Below are positions 8,784 through 18,082 of a DNA stretch of 64,000 nt, piece by piece (position 1 is the stretch's first letter; each line of letters starts with the position of its first letter). Origin of the DNA: Thermoanaerobaculia bacterium (GTDB lineage: Bacteria; Acidobacteriota; Thermoanaerobaculia; UBA5066). The translations under genes were made by a program, and so were the position numbers. The notes under the pieces were generated by a model, which was not told where the DNA came from, did no database searches, and was given only the letters and a program-made list of their open reading frames with translations. The stretch lies in assembly GCA_022071945.1 (NCBI GenBank), contig JAJVIN010000004.1:1-64000 (forward strand), read 5' to 3'.

Positions 8784-9341
8784 TCAGAACCCCGTGACGA
8801 AACCGGCTCGAAACACCCAGGAACTGCCGTAGATGCCCCTGGCGTTGCCGGTGACGTCGTAGAGGATCTCCATGATCACGCTGCTGTGTCCGCCAACCGG
8901 CTGGCCGTAGCCTCCGCCCACGAGCACGGCCGATATGCTCTCCCGATCCGAGCCCGTGAAGCTGGTCCGAACCTCGTAGCTCGTCCAGTTCCACTCGGCG
9001 TGGGCGAACACCTGGTTCCAGACGAAGTACCTCCCGAAGATTCCCGTGCCGTAGTCCCACGAGTCGAAGCTCGGGTCGTACCGGCCGTCGTGGGTGTACT
9101 GGATGCGGGCGGACAGGCCGACCCAGAGCCGGTCCATCGGGAGGTAGCCGATCTGCGGCGCCAGCGAGACCCAGCTGACGTCTCCGATGCCGAAGCCAAA
9201 CGCCCCGCCGAAGGTGAACCGGCCGGGGCGAAAGGCCGCCGGGCGAGGCGGAGGGCCGCCCTGTGTCTCCGGCTCGGCGGCCGCGGCGGGGCAGGCAGAG
9301 AGTGCGGCAGCGAGGCACGTGGCCAGCAGGAGCGGTCTCAT
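8784..9341 (-). CDS. Small outer-membrane beta-barrel-like protein
   Basis: Starting at MRPLLLATCLAAALSACPAAAAEP (an ATG seven codons upstream is also open), the protein has a standard signal peptide ending near AAAA. The 165-residue mature part alternates hydrophobic and polar residues with many glycine and aromatic positions (FTFGGAFGFGIG, YFVWNQVFAHAEWNW) and ends in the aromatic FVTGF. A terminal phenylalanine is typical of outer-membrane barrels inserted by the BAM complex. It could be an eight-stranded barrel. Function unknown. Confidence 0.6.
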   Translation of the reverse strand: MRPLLLATCLAAALSACPAAAAEPETQGGPPPRPAAFRPGRFTFGGAFGFGIGDVSWVSLAPQIGYLPMDRLWVGLSARIQYTHDGRYDPSFDSWDYGTGIFGRYFVWNQVFAHAEWNWTSYEVRTSFTGSDRESISAVLVGGGYGQPVGGHSSVIMEILYDVTGNARGIYGSSWVFRAGFVTGF

Positions 9342-9392
9342 CTCCTTGATTCTCCGTCGCAAGACTATCGGCGGACGGGCGGCCAGAAATCA

Positions 9393-9426
9393 AGAACCCC
9401 GAACGGCCTGGGCCATTCGGGGTTCT
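9393..9426 (-). terminator. Rho-independent terminator after tRNA-Asn
   Basis: An 11-base perfect inverted repeat, AGAACCCCGAA (9393-9403) with TTCGGGGTTCT (9416-9426), encloses a 12-base loop. On the minus strand it is followed by TTGATTTCT. It sits 31 bases past the 3' end of the tRNA and would also insulate the gene at 8784-9341. Confidence 0.7.
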
Positions 9427-9456
9427 GGTAACTTGCTTGCCTCTGGGTCTCGAGCT

Positions 9457-9531
9457 TGGCTCCGCAGGTAGGACTCGAACCTACAACCTACCGGTTAACA
9501 GCCGGTTGCTCTACCATTGAGCTACTGCGGA
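9457..9531 (-). tRNA. tRNA-Asn (anticodon GTT)
   Basis: The minus-strand sequence folds as a complete cloverleaf. The acceptor stem is TCCGCAG with CTGCGGA, the D-arm contains GCTCAATGGTAGAGC, and the anticodon stem ACCGG/CCGGT closes the loop CTGTTAA with anticodon GTT, which reads AAC/AAU. The T-arm is GTAGG-TTCGAGT-CCTAC. A discriminator G and encoded CCA follow (CCA at 9457-9459). The length is 75 bases including CCA. Confidence 0.97.
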
Positions 9532-9623
9532 ACGATCAACCGCTCAAAGATCCGCGGGGGAGCCCCCCCGTGACGTGGACGCGCAGTCTACGGAGAAGGG
9601 TCCGGTCCGTCAAGGGTTCGATG

Positions 9624-9661
9624 GAAAAAAGGCGGGAGACCCCGCCGGGGTCCCCCGCCTT
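9624..9661 (-). terminator. Terminator after htpX
   Basis: GGCGGGAGACCCC (9631-9643) pairs with GGGGTCCCCCGCC, giving a GC-rich hairpin of 11 or more pairs. On the minus strand it is followed directly by a run of six T residues. It lies 27 bases after the htpX stop. Confidence 0.85.
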
Positions 9662-9688
9662 GTCCGTTAATCATTGAATCCGAGGCTG

Positions 9689-10606
9689 TTAGATCATCTG
9701 CTGGAGGCGCTGGATGCGGACCTCGAGGGGCGGGTGCGTCGAGAAGAGACGCATGATGCCCGTCGGGTGTCCCGAGATCTTCATCGTCTGGAACGCCCCC
9801 TGCTGTCCGCTTTCCGGGTCGACGATCGGGAACGTCCGCTGGAGAGCCTCGAGCGCCGCGATCATGTTTCCCCGGCCGGCCAGCTGGGCCCCGCCTTTGT
9901 CCGCCCGGAACTCACGGAACCGGGAGAAGAACGCCACGACCATCGTGCCCAGGATCGTGAACGCGATCTCCAGGACGAACGTCACGAGGTGGTACATCAG
10001 GTAGGAGATCCCGCCACCCTCTTCGTCCTCGCTGCGCGAGAAGAATCGGGTGATGACCCACGCCAGCACCCTGGCCAGGAACATCACGAAGGCGTTCACG
10101 ACACCCTGGACCAGCGTCATCGTCACCATGTCGCCGTTGGCGATGTGAGCGACCTCGTGGCCGAGAACCCCCTCCACCTCGTTTCGCCGCATCCGGCGCA
10201 GGAGGCCGGTCGAAACGGCCACGAGCGATCGGTTCTTGGTCGGACCCGTGGCGAAGGCGTTGACCTCATCCGAGTCATAGATGCCGACCTCGGGCATCTT
10301 CTTCAGGCCCGCCGCCTGCGCCAGACGGTAGACCGTCTGAACCAGCTCCTGGAGTTCTGGATCCATGGTGCGCGGGTCGATGACCTGAACGCCCATCATC
10401 CATTTCGCCATCACCTTGGAGAGCGCCAGCGAGATGAAGGCGCCGCCCATGCCCCAGACGAGGCAGAAGGCCAGAAGAGACTCGTAGTTGATGCCGCGGG
10501 CCGTCAGATACGGCCGCACGCCAAGGAGGTTCAAGACCAGGGAGATCGTGACCATGACGAGAACGTTCACGGCCACGAAGAGGAAGATGCGTTTCGCGAG
10601 TTTCAT
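9689..10606 (-). CDS. htpX: Membrane zinc metalloprotease HtpX
   Basis: This 305-residue M48B protease has two N-terminal membrane helices (residues about 5-30 and 45-62). The catalytic HEVAHI motif is near residue 150, with two further membrane segments and the third zinc ligand in FSRFREFRADKGGA. HtpX degrades misfolded inner-membrane proteins, with its active site facing the cytoplasm. The C-terminal FSTHPPLEVRIQRL is also a family signature. Length and domain order match the family (about 290-300). It is a single gene with its own strong terminator. Confidence 0.95.
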   Translation of the reverse strand: MKLAKRIFLFVAVNVLVMVTISLVLNLLGVRPYLTARGINYESLLAFCLVWGMGGAFISLALSKVMAKWMMGVQVIDPRTMDPELQELVQTVYRLAQAAGLKKMPEVGIYDSDEVNAFATGPTKNRSLVAVSTGLLRRMRRNEVEGVLGHEVAHIANGDMVTMTLVQGVVNAFVMFLARVLAWVITRFFSRSEDEEGGGISYLMYHLVTFVLEIAFTILGTMVVAFFSRFREFRADKGGAQLAGRGNMIAALEALQRTFPIVDPESGQQGAFQTMKISGHPTGIMRLFSTHPPLEVRIQRLQQMI

Positions 10607-10774
10607 GGCGATCCCTCCAAAATTTAGATCGTCACTCTCATTTCGTTGCGGAGCGTCCGGCGGTTTGGGTTGCGTCCCGGGCCGGCTCGCCTGCCGGCTC
10701 CTGCACGGACATGCCCGTGCCTTTCCGGCAGGGCCTGGCCCGCGTCATGCAAGAGCGAGACCCTTGACTGGGAG

Positions 10775-13237
10775 CTACGCCGCCTCGGCCCGGAGGCCCT
10801 CGAACTTCAGGATGACCAGAGTCTGGTCGTCCTCGGGCGGCCGATTCCGTGTGAACCGGTTGATCTCTCTCAGAAGCTCGGCGCGCAGGGTCTCGACGGA
10901 CCTGCGTCCTTCTCGTCTGAGCAGGGCCTCGAACCGTTCGAAACCGAAGGGATCGCCCTGGTCGTTCGTCGCCTCGATCAGCCCGTCGCTGAAGATGACG
11001 AGCTGGTCGTTGGGGAGAAGGCGCGTCGTGAGCTCCCGGAAAGGTTCTCGCCGGTGGACACCCAGGGGCAGGCCCCAGCACGAGAGAGGTTCGATCTCGC
11101 CCGTCGCGGACCGGAAGATGTAGGGGTCGAGGTGCCCGGCCGAGGAGAACCTCAGGATTCCGGTGTCCTGATCGAGGAGGCCGAAAAAGAACGTCATGAG
11201 CATCCGCCGGGGCGCGATCCTCACGAGCGTGTCATTCAAGACCTGCAGGACCCGGACCGGGTTCGAGTCGTACTCCATCTGCACGAGGAGCGCGGATTTC
11301 ACCATCGACATCACGATCCCGCTCGTGAGCCCGTGGCCCGCCACGTCTCCCAGGGCGATCGCAAGGGTGCCGTTTCCCGCTGGGATGAAGTCGTAGTAAT
11401 CGCCGCCGATCTCCGTCGCAGCCCCGTAGTGAGCGGCCAGCGCCAGGCCGGGAAACTCGGGCTCTCGAGGCGGCAGGAGCGCTCGCTGGATCCGGTTCGC
11501 GGCATCGATCTCGGCCTTCACCCGCTCCCGCTCCACGATGCGCCGGACGTGGGGGGCCAGGTCCTCGTACTCGTACGAGACGGTGCGGCCGGTCAGGACC
11601 CCGGGGACCGCGATGGCGAGGACCGCCACCACCGGGACCGCGAGGGCGGCGATGAGGCCCATCCTCGGCGTTCCCGAGGCCTCGAGCAGGACGGGGACGA
11701 GACAGAGAAGGAGTTTCGCCCCGAACGCGGCCGTCGCCGCGGCGAGGAGGTCGGCGGAATAGAAAACGGCGGCAGCGCCCAGAGCAAGACCGGCGGCCCC
11801 TGTCAACGTCCATGGTTCCGGCTGCAAGGGGGCCGAGAAGGAACCAAGAACCGCTGCCGCGACCGTCGCGAGGACGGGTCCAAGGATGCCGGCCTTCAGG
11901 TGCCGGGAGGCCCAGGCGAGACCGAAGAGGATGCCGGTCACCGTCAAGGCCAGAGAATCCGAGGCCGCCCGCAGGGGCGTCGAGAACGGACCTCCGACGG
12001 CCGACAGGATGATCTCGGTGTCTTCCCAGCGAGACAGCCTCGCCCACCCGAGAAGCGACGGGACGAGCGGGAGAGCGAGCGCGGACACCGCGATCGCCGG
12101 CGCGGCCAGGAACCCGAAGAGAATGGACCGGCCAACGGTCGCATTGAACGGGTCGAAGCGGACCAGGGCATCGAACGATGCGAGGCGGTGGCCCCACCTC
12201 TCCCGTGCGTAGCTCTCTCCGACCGTCCAGGCGAGAAAGACGAGGGTCGCCAGAGGGACGTCGAAGAAGAGGAACCGAAAGCCTCCCTGCGCCACGGCCG
12301 TCCAGAAGGCGTCCGTGCCGCCGAAGTTCATCCCGAACGAGAAATGGGGCGCGCTGAAGGCGTTCGCACCGACGGACAGCGCGAGGTACGCCAAGAAGAG
12401 GGCTCCTCCGGTCCGGACCCCCACTTCACCCGCGTGGTACTTCCGCAGGAACAGCACGAGGATCGCGAACAGAACGCCGTAGACGGCCGCCATCCTGCCG
12501 AAGACCCCGGCCAGCTCGAGCTGGTAGCGAAAGGCGCGTCCGTCCTTGTAGTCCTCGGACAGTTCCCAGCCGGTCCACCTGTCCCCGCTGAAGTAGAGGG
12601 CAACGTTGTAGACGAAGGAAGGGGGGAGCCCGGCGCGCTCGACCGAATACCGGAAGGCGTGCTCCGTCCGGGAGGCGAATGCCGCCGGCCTCACGGACTC
12701 GTAAACGGGGTTCGGAGCGCCCGGGAAGGTGTGTTCCGCCACGATCTGGTCGGCTTTCGGCCGCAGCTCGGCGGCCGTTGGCTTTGCGGCGCTCTCCTCG
12801 GGACGGAACCGCTTCCTGGCTCCGAGGACGGTGCCGTCGAAGCCGACGAGGACGTAGCCGTGCTCGGGGAACTTCTCGAGTCCTTTGCGAAAGTAGGTGA
12901 CCCGGTAGGAGCCCAGCCGGGGACCCAGGACCGGATCAGAGGCCGCGACACGGCGGGCGCCAGGATCCCGGGCGAGGTCTCCTTCGAGCGGGTAGTTGAC
13001 CCGCATGGCGATCACGACCCAGGAGGCCTCGACCGGGATTCCCCAGCGGCGGGCCTCGGCGTCCGCGATCCGGCGCACGTCCGCCCGGGTCACGCTGATG
13101 CCGCGGGGCTGGGCCGCATCGAAGTGCCGGAAGAGAAACACCAGGGCCGGCACGGCCAGAAGACCGAGGGCAAGAACGGCGGCCCAGGCTCGCTTCGAGA
13201 GATTCAACACGCCTCCTGGAGTACGCGTCAGGTCCAT
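10775..13237 (-). CDS. Polytopic membrane SpoIIE/PP2C-type protein phosphatase
   Basis: This 820-residue protein starts with a membrane helix (about residues 17-37), then has an extracytoplasmic region of about 200 residues, then eight or more membrane segments (about 240-545). A linker containing RVKAEIDAANRIQRALLPP follows, as is usual just before SpoIIE-type phosphatase domains. The domain shows EIGGDYYDF, IALGDVAGHG, FSSAGH, IFSDGL and PPEDDQTLVI, giving the aspartates that bind two metal ions. It probably dephosphorylates an anti-sigma-factor antagonist in a partner-switching pathway, but no such partner gene is nearby. The N-terminal region may sense an extracytoplasmic signal. Confidence 0.82.
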   Translation of the reverse strand: MDLTRTPGGVLNLSKRAWAAVLALGLLAVPALVFLFRHFDAAQPRGISVTRADVRRIADAEARRWGIPVEASWVVIAMRVNYPLEGDLARDPGARRVAASDPVLGPRLGSYRVTYFRKGLEKFPEHGYVLVGFDGTVLGARKRFRPEESAAKPTAAELRPKADQIVAEHTFPGAPNPVYESVRPAAFASRTEHAFRYSVERAGLPPSFVYNVALYFSGDRWTGWELSEDYKDGRAFRYQLELAGVFGRMAAVYGVLFAILVLFLRKYHAGEVGVRTGGALFLAYLALSVGANAFSAPHFSFGMNFGGTDAFWTAVAQGGFRFLFFDVPLATLVFLAWTVGESYARERWGHRLASFDALVRFDPFNATVGRSILFGFLAAPAIAVSALALPLVPSLLGWARLSRWEDTEIILSAVGGPFSTPLRAASDSLALTVTGILFGLAWASRHLKAGILGPVLATVAAAVLGSFSAPLQPEPWTLTGAAGLALGAAAVFYSADLLAAATAAFGAKLLLCLVPVLLEASGTPRMGLIAALAVPVVAVLAIAVPGVLTGRTVSYEYEDLAPHVRRIVERERVKAEIDAANRIQRALLPPREPEFPGLALAAHYGAATEIGGDYYDFIPAGNGTLAIALGDVAGHGLTSGIVMSMVKSALLVQMEYDSNPVRVLQVLNDTLVRIAPRRMLMTFFFGLLDQDTGILRFSSAGHLDPYIFRSATGEIEPLSCWGLPLGVHRREPFRELTTRLLPNDQLVIFSDGLIEATNDQGDPFGFERFEALLRREGRRSVETLRAELLREINRFTRNRPPEDDQTLVILKFEGLRAEAA

Positions 13238-13282
13238 ACGAGTTTCCGTACGAGGGTAGTGGACCTTCTGTCCGAAGAGAAA

Positions 13283-13306
13283 TCGCCCGGCGTTTCCGCC
13301 GGGCGA
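13283..13306 (-). terminator. Terminator after the M20 peptidase gene
   Basis: A ten-base perfect stem, TCGCCCGGCG (13283-13292) with CGCCGGGCGA (13297-13306), closes a four-base loop. On the minus strand it is followed by TTTCTCTT. It separates the M20 gene from the phosphatase gene at 10775-13237. Confidence 0.75.
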
Positions 13307-13376
13307 CGAGGTTCTCCTAGAGCTCTTCCTCAGCGCCCTGGAGACTGAGCTTGGAGCTCAGGAGGGCGAGGGGGCG

Positions 13377-14927
13377 CTACCGCTTCTTTGCCGGAGCCTT
13401 CTTGGCGGGCGGAGCTGCCTTGGCCTTGACGACCGGAGCCGGCTTCGCCTTGGCCTTCGTGGCGGGAGCCGCTTTCGCCTTGCCAGCAGCGGCGGGCTTG
13501 GCCTTGGCGGCCTTCTTTGGAGCCGGGGCCGCGGGGGCCGCCTTGCCGAGCCTGGCGACCTCGGCGAAGTAGCGGGCGAACGCCACGATGCCACCCGATG
13601 CCTGCTCCCAGTCGTAGTTTTCGTTAGGAGCGTGGTAGCCGTGTTCGGGCAGGGAGAGCCCGAGGAACAGGACGGGTGCCTCCAAGACCTGCTCCATCGT
13701 GATCACCGCGCCGATCGAGCCGCCCTCGCGGACGAAGACCGGCTCCTTGCCGAACGCAAACTTCATCGACCGCCTGACCGCGTCAGCCAGGGGACCCGTC
13801 GTCAGACCCTTGTAGGGCCCGAGACGGTTGGCACGCTGGACCTTGACGTCCGGGTTCTTGGACTTGACGAACTTCTCGATGGCCTTGCAGATTTTCTCGG
13901 GGTCCTGGTTCGGAACGAGCCGGCACGAGACCTTGACCTCGGCACGCGGCGGGATCACGGTCTTCAGTCCCGGCCCCGTGTACCCTCCCACGACCCCGTG
14001 GATCTCGAAGGTCGGCTGGGCCCAGATCCGCTTCATCAGATCGAGCGGGTCGTTGGTCCGCAGGGACTTGAACAGGTGGTCCTTCTTGAAGCCGGCGACC
14101 GTGAAGCCCGACTTCTTGAAGTCCTCGAGCTCCTTCTTCGTCGGGGCCACCACGTCCTCGTAGAACCCGGGGATCTTGACCTTTCCGGTCCGGGCGTCGA
14201 AGCACTCCGCGACGAGCTGCATGAGCTCGGCGATGGGGTTGCGGGCCGCCCCGCCGCAGACGCCCGAGTGCTGATCGGTCGTCCCGGTCTCGAGGGTGAA
14301 GAGGAATCCCTGCAGGCCGCGCAGCCCGGCGGGGGCCGCGGGCTTGCCGCGCGCGATCCAGATCGTGTCCGAGACGATCACGGAGTCGGTCTTCAAGGCA
14401 TCTCGGTTTTCCTTGATCCCCTTCTCGAAGTTCGGGGAGCCGATCTCCTCCTCGAACTCCCACAGGACGCGGAGGTTGACGGGGACTCCGGCTTCGCGCG
14501 CGGCCTTGATGCCGAAAAGGGCGGACAAGGCTGGTCCCTTGTCGTCCGTCGTGCCGCGGCCGAAGTACTTGTCGCCCTTCACCGTGAACGTGAACGGCTC
14601 GGTCTCCCACGGCTCGGTCTCCTTCGACGCCGGTTGAACGTCGAGGTGGTTGTAGACCGTCACCGTCGGCAGGGCAGGATCGTCACCCCACTGGCCGCAC
14701 ACGATCGGATTGCCCGCGTCCCCAGTGTCGATCGTCGAGGGCTGTCCGCCGAATTCGAGGATCGTGTCGCTGGCGATCTTCGCGAGATCCCGGATGTAGG
14801 GCTTCTTTGTGGGATCGTTCGAGATTGTCGGGATTTCGACGTACGTCTTGAGGAGCTCCTCGAACGATTGGCGATGCTTGTTCGCGAACGCGCCGAGGGC
14901 CTCCTTTGTGAGAGCTTCTTCCTTCAT
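13377..14927 (-). CDS. M20-family metallopeptidase with histone-H1-like lysine/alanine tail
   Basis: The 516-residue enzyme carries the M20 dinuclear zinc motifs: YNHLDVQP (His94, Asp96), GTTDDKG (about 125-131), EFEEEIGS (Glu160/161) and a C-terminal HAPNENY. The M20 catalytic and dimerisation domains cover about residues 20-455, the size of a bacterial carnosinase/CPG2-like dipeptidase. It should hydrolyse dipeptides or N-acyl amino acids in the cytoplasm, as there is no signal peptide. After residue about 460 comes a 57-residue tail of Ala, Lys and Pro with KAKAAP-type repeats, like histone H1 or AlgP tails. Its role is unknown; nucleic acid or membrane binding is possible. Confidence 0.85.
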   Translation of the reverse strand: MKEEALTKEALGAFANKHRQSFEELLKTYVEIPTISNDPTKKPYIRDLAKIASDTILEFGGQPSTIDTGDAGNPIVCGQWGDDPALPTVTVYNHLDVQPASKETEPWETEPFTFTVKGDKYFGRGTTDDKGPALSALFGIKAAREAGVPVNLRVLWEFEEEIGSPNFEKGIKENRDALKTDSVIVSDTIWIARGKPAAPAGLRGLQGFLFTLETGTTDQHSGVCGGAARNPIAELMQLVAECFDARTGKVKIPGFYEDVVAPTKKELEDFKKSGFTVAGFKKDHLFKSLRTNDPLDLMKRIWAQPTFEIHGVVGGYTGPGLKTVIPPRAEVKVSCRLVPNQDPEKICKAIEKFVKSKNPDVKVQRANRLGPYKGLTTGPLADAVRRSMKFAFGKEPVFVREGGSIGAVITMEQVLEAPVLFLGLSLPEHGYHAPNENYDWEQASGGIVAFARYFAEVARLGKAAPAAPAPKKAAKAKPAAAGKAKAAPATKAKAKPAPVVKAKAAPPAKKAPAKKR

Positions 14928-15019
14928 GCGCGCAAGTTTAACCGCGTCGCCCGCTTTTTATTCGCGAAGCACCCGAGGGAAGCTGGCGGGCCGCCCTGCC
15001 TGACCGTGCCCCCGGGCTG

Positions 15020-15487
15020 TCACAGACCGTCGGGTTGACCGTCTCCGGGACCGGACCGTGCCGGGCCATCCTCCCGCGCGGCGCGGCTCCGGCGCCTGCG
15101 GAACTGCCTCTCTTCCTCTTCCTTGTAGAGGTACTTGATGGCGTGCTTCTGGACGAGGAGGTTCGGCGCGTTATCGCGGTTGAGCTTGATGACGTCCTTG
15201 TCGTACCACTCGATCCAACCCCGGAGCTCCTCGCCATCCGTCAGGAGGACGACGATGGGCGTCCTCGACTGCATTTGCTTGAGGTAGTAGAAGGCTTCCG
15301 CGTTCGTCTGCTCCGGCGGGACCGGCTTGCGCGAGAGCTGGCCCCTCACCCCCGATGGGTCCCGTCTCACCTCCGAGAGGGAGGACCGGATGAGCTTTCG
15401 CGGACCGAGCTCGGCGCGCTCGCCCGTGATGGGAGCCGGGGCGCTGAGAGGTGGCTGATCGACTGTTGGTTTCTTGCCCGGAGGCAT
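15020..15487 (-). CDS. hfq: Hfq-like Sm-fold RNA chaperone with long N-terminal extension
   Basis: This 155-residue protein has an Hfq core at about residues 64-124: [21 protein letters not shown] (Sm1), [15 protein letters not shown], and the family-defining KHAI at 114-117. A canonical Hfq is 70-100 residues; here a 60-residue basic, proline-rich N-terminal extension and a charged C-terminal tail flank the core. The proximal-face glutamine near the start of the core appears replaced. Hfq hexamers bind U-rich and A-rich RNA and pair small RNAs with mRNAs. The ATG follows GGAGGAAGG. An alternative is a diverged Sm-like protein with another RNA target. Confidence 0.75.
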   Translation of the reverse strand: MPPGKKPTVDQPPLSAPAPITGERAELGPRKLIRSSLSEVRRDPSGVRGQLSRKPVPPEQTNAEAFYYLKQMQSRTPIVVLLTDGEELRGWIEWYDKDVIKLNRDNAPNLLVQKHAIKYLYKEEEERQFRRRRSRAAREDGPARSGPGDGQPDGL

Positions 15488-15604
15488 CGGTCCTTCCTCC
15501 GCTTCGGAGTCGTCGTTGGCGTGGGTCGAACGGTGGTGCGAGGCGAAAGTCTATCAGGCACTCCCGCCTTCGCAACCCGCTCGACCATTCCGGTTTTGCC
15601 GAAT

Positions 15605-16354
15605 TCAGCCTGCCCGGGGTGGTTCGCTCTTTTCGTGACCCTTGCTCGCGGCCTTGCGCGCGGCCTCGATGCCTCCCTCGAGCTCGTAGGCGAGGCAGCA
15701 TTTGAGCCTCCCGCACATCCCCGTGAGCTTCGAGGGATTCGGCGTAATCCCCTGCATCTTGGCCATCTTGATCGTGACCGGATGGAAGCCCCTCAGCCAT
15801 GTGGAGCAGCAGAGAGTCAGTCCGCAGGGGCCGATTCCTCCCATCATGCGCGTCTCGTCCCGTACGCCCGTCATGCGGGCCTCGACGCGTACCGAAAGCG
15901 CACTGGCGGCGTCCCGGGTGAGGTCCCTGAGGTGGACGCGCTCATCGGAGGAGTAGTGAAGGATGACCTTCCGGCGGTCGAACGAGGCCGTCGCGCGGAG
16001 GAACTTGATCGGGATGTCCTTGCCGATCAAGTACTGCCTCACGAAACGGTCCGCGCGCTCCTGCAGGGCGAGCCGCTCGGCGAAGTCGGCCATCTCCGCA
16101 TCGGAGGCGCGGCGGATCAGCCGCTTCGCCTTTTTCGACGAGCACGGCTTGGAAAGAACAGGATTCAGGGTGAGGACTTCGGCGATCTCCGGACCCGAGT
16201 CCGTCTCGACGAGGATGTGCGCGCCCTTTTCGAGCGGCACTTCGCCCGCGAGGACGATCGTCAGCTTGCCATCCTCGGCGTCAGCCAGCCTCACGCCAAC
16301 GAAGTTCCCGCCCGGATTGCGCGAGGTGCCTATGGAACAACCAGAACAACTCAT
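15605..16354 (-). CDS. ricT: PSP1-domain protein (RicT/YaaT-like)
   Basis: The start is at the ATG giving MSCSGCSIGTSRNPGG. Upstream extension would run into the divergent pgi gene. The 249-residue protein has the PSP1 hallmarks: a DAEMADFAERLALQERAD stretch, LHYSSDERVHLRDLTRDAA, and a cysteine cluster (GIGPCGLTLCCSTWL then GMCGRLKCCLAYE). In Bacillus, RicT with RicA and RicF forms a complex, carrying Fe-S clusters, that affects RNase Y-dependent RNA processing. The partners are not in the window. The neighbouring Hfq-like gene hints at an RNA-metabolism context. It is divergent from pgi with an 85-base shared promoter region. Confidence 0.85.
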   Translation of the reverse strand: MSCSGCSIGTSRNPGGNFVGVRLADAEDGKLTIVLAGEVPLEKGAHILVETDSGPEIAEVLTLNPVLSKPCSSKKAKRLIRRASDAEMADFAERLALQERADRFVRQYLIGKDIPIKFLRATASFDRRKVILHYSSDERVHLRDLTRDAASALSVRVEARMTGVRDETRMMGGIGPCGLTLCCSTWLRGFHPVTIKMAKMQGITPNPSKLTGMCGRLKCCLAYELEGGIEAARKAASKGHEKSEPPRAG

Positions 16355-16439
16355 GACGAACGGATTGTGGGATTTGGGCTCTTCGCGGTCAACCTGAGGC
16401 CCGAAGACTCCGGCTAAGATCTGTTCTGGAGGCCAGGCC

Positions 16440-18050
16440 ATGACCGTCTTTTCGTGGGAACGCTTCAAGAAGCTCTCGCTGGCGATTCCCGAGCTGCCCC
16501 TCTTCGTCGACCTCTCGCGGACCTCGCTTTCGGATGACGCTTTCGCGAGCGACCCGCTCGTCTCCTCCGCCTTCCCCGCGGCCTTCTCCGCCATGACGGC
16601 CCTCGAGAAAGGCGCCATCTCCAACCCGGATGAGGACCGGCGCGTCGGCCACTACTGGCTCCGAGCCCCGGGGCTCGCTCCGGAACCCGAGCTCACCGGG
16701 GAGATCGAATCGACCATCCAGGCCATCCTCGGCTTCGTCCGGCGGGTCCATGCCGGAGAGATCGCGCCCGAGAAGGGCGGCCGCTTCGAGAACGTCCTCA
16801 TCGTCGGAATCGGAGGCTCGGCCCTCGGACCCCAGTTCGTCGCCGACGCCCTCGGCTCCCCGACCGATCCCATCCGGCCCTTCTACCTCGACAACACCGA
16901 CCCCGACGGCATCGCCCGCGAGCTCGCCCGCATCGAGGCCGCCGGCGGGATCGGCAAGACCTTGACGCTCGTGATCTCGAAGTCCGGTGGAACCAAGGAA
17001 ACCCGCAACGGTCAGCTCGAGGCCGCCGAGGCCTACCGAAAAGAGGGCCTGTCGTTCGCGCGGCACGCCATCGCCATCACGCAGGAGGGGAGCGCGCTCG
17101 ACAAGACCGCCGTCGCCGACGGCTGGCTCGCCCGCTTCCCGATGTGGGACTGGGTCGGCGGACGCACTTCGGTCCTCTCCGCAGTCGGTCTCCTTCCGCT
17201 CGCTCTCCAGGGGATCGACGTGGAGGGCCTGCTCGACGGAGCGGCCGCCTGCGACGCCCACACGCGCAAGGCCGAAGTCGCGGCCAATCCGGCCGCGCTC
17301 CTCGCCCTGGCCTGGTACCGCGAGAGCGGAGGCTCCGGACAGCGCGACATGGTCATCCTCCCCTACAAGGACCGGCTCCTCCTTCTTTCCCGCTACCTCC
17401 AGCAGCTCGTGATGGAGTCGCTCGGGAAAGAGAAGGACCTCCATGGCAAGACGGTCAACCAGGGCCTCGCCGTCTACGGAAACAAGGGCTCGACGGACCA
17501 GCACGCCTTCGTCCAGCAACTTCGGGATGGTGTTCACAATTTCTTCGTGACGTTCATCGAGGTCCTGAAGGACCAGAAGGACGGGCGGCCGTCGCTCCAC
17601 GTCGAGAAGGGGGTCACTGCCGGGGACTACCTTCTCGGATTCCTTCTCGGAACCCGCGAGGCACTCGCGCAGAAGGGGCGCGGCTCGATCACCTTGACGG
17701 TCGGGGACGTCTCGGCCCGCTCGATCGGGATCCTCATCGCGCTCTACGAGAGAACCGTTGGCCTCTACGCGCTCCTGACCGGCATCAACGCCTATCACCA
17801 GCCGGGCGTCGAGGCCGGGAAGAAGGCGGCGGCGGAGGTTCTGACCCTGCAGGCGGCGGTCCTGAAGGCCCTTCGCGCCGAGCCTTCCGCGCGCCGGACG
17901 GCGGAAGAGGTCGCGCTCGCCGCGGGCAAGCCAGAGGCCACCGAGACGGTCTGGAAGCTCCTGGAACACCTGGCGGCCAACCCGGACCACGGGATCGTGA
18001 AGGTGGCCGGGGCCGATCCGTTCTCGGCGCGCTACGGCTGTTCAGGATAG
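16440..18050 (+). CDS. pgi: Glucose-6-phosphate isomerase
   Basis: This 536-residue protein matches the family throughout. [14 protein letters not shown] (about 120-133) and [13 protein letters not shown] (about 179-191) form the sugar-phosphate site. [15 protein letters not shown] and the C-terminal [13 protein letters not shown] give the catalytic residues, including the active-site His and Lys. It interconverts glucose-6-phosphate and fructose-6-phosphate in the cytoplasm. It is a single gene, divergent from ricT. Gnd is also encoded in the window at 36621-38078. Confidence 0.96.
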   Translation: MTVFSWERFKKLSLAIPELPLFVDLSRTSLSDDAFASDPLVSSAFPAAFSAMTALEKGAISNPDEDRRVGHYWLRAPGLAPEPELTGEIESTIQAILGFVRRVHAGEIAPEKGGRFENVLIVGIGGSALGPQFVADALGSPTDPIRPFYLDNTDPDGIARELARIEAAGGIGKTLTLVISKSGGTKETRNGQLEAAEAYRKEGLSFARHAIAITQEGSALDKTAVADGWLARFPMWDWVGGRTSVLSAVGLLPLALQGIDVEGLLDGAAACDAHTRKAEVAANPAALLALAWYRESGGSGQRDMVILPYKDRLLLLSRYLQQLVMESLGKEKDLHGKTVNQGLAVYGNKGSTDQHAFVQQLRDGVHNFFVTFIEVLKDQKDGRPSLHVEKGVTAGDYLLGFLLGTREALAQKGRGSITLTVGDVSARSIGILIALYERTVGLYALLTGINAYHQPGVEAGKKAAAEVLTLQAAVLKALRAEPSARRTAEEVALAAGKPEATETVWKLLEHLAANPDHGIVKVAGADPFSARYGCSG

Positions 18051-18082
18051 GGGAGAGGGTTTTCGGGAGCGACGGACGGGCC

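Noticed and set aside
10646-13348. 900-codon plus-strand open frame opposite the SpoIIE phosphatase
   Set aside because: The composition is Arg/Asp/Glu-rich with no motif; the opposite strand encodes a full phosphatase.
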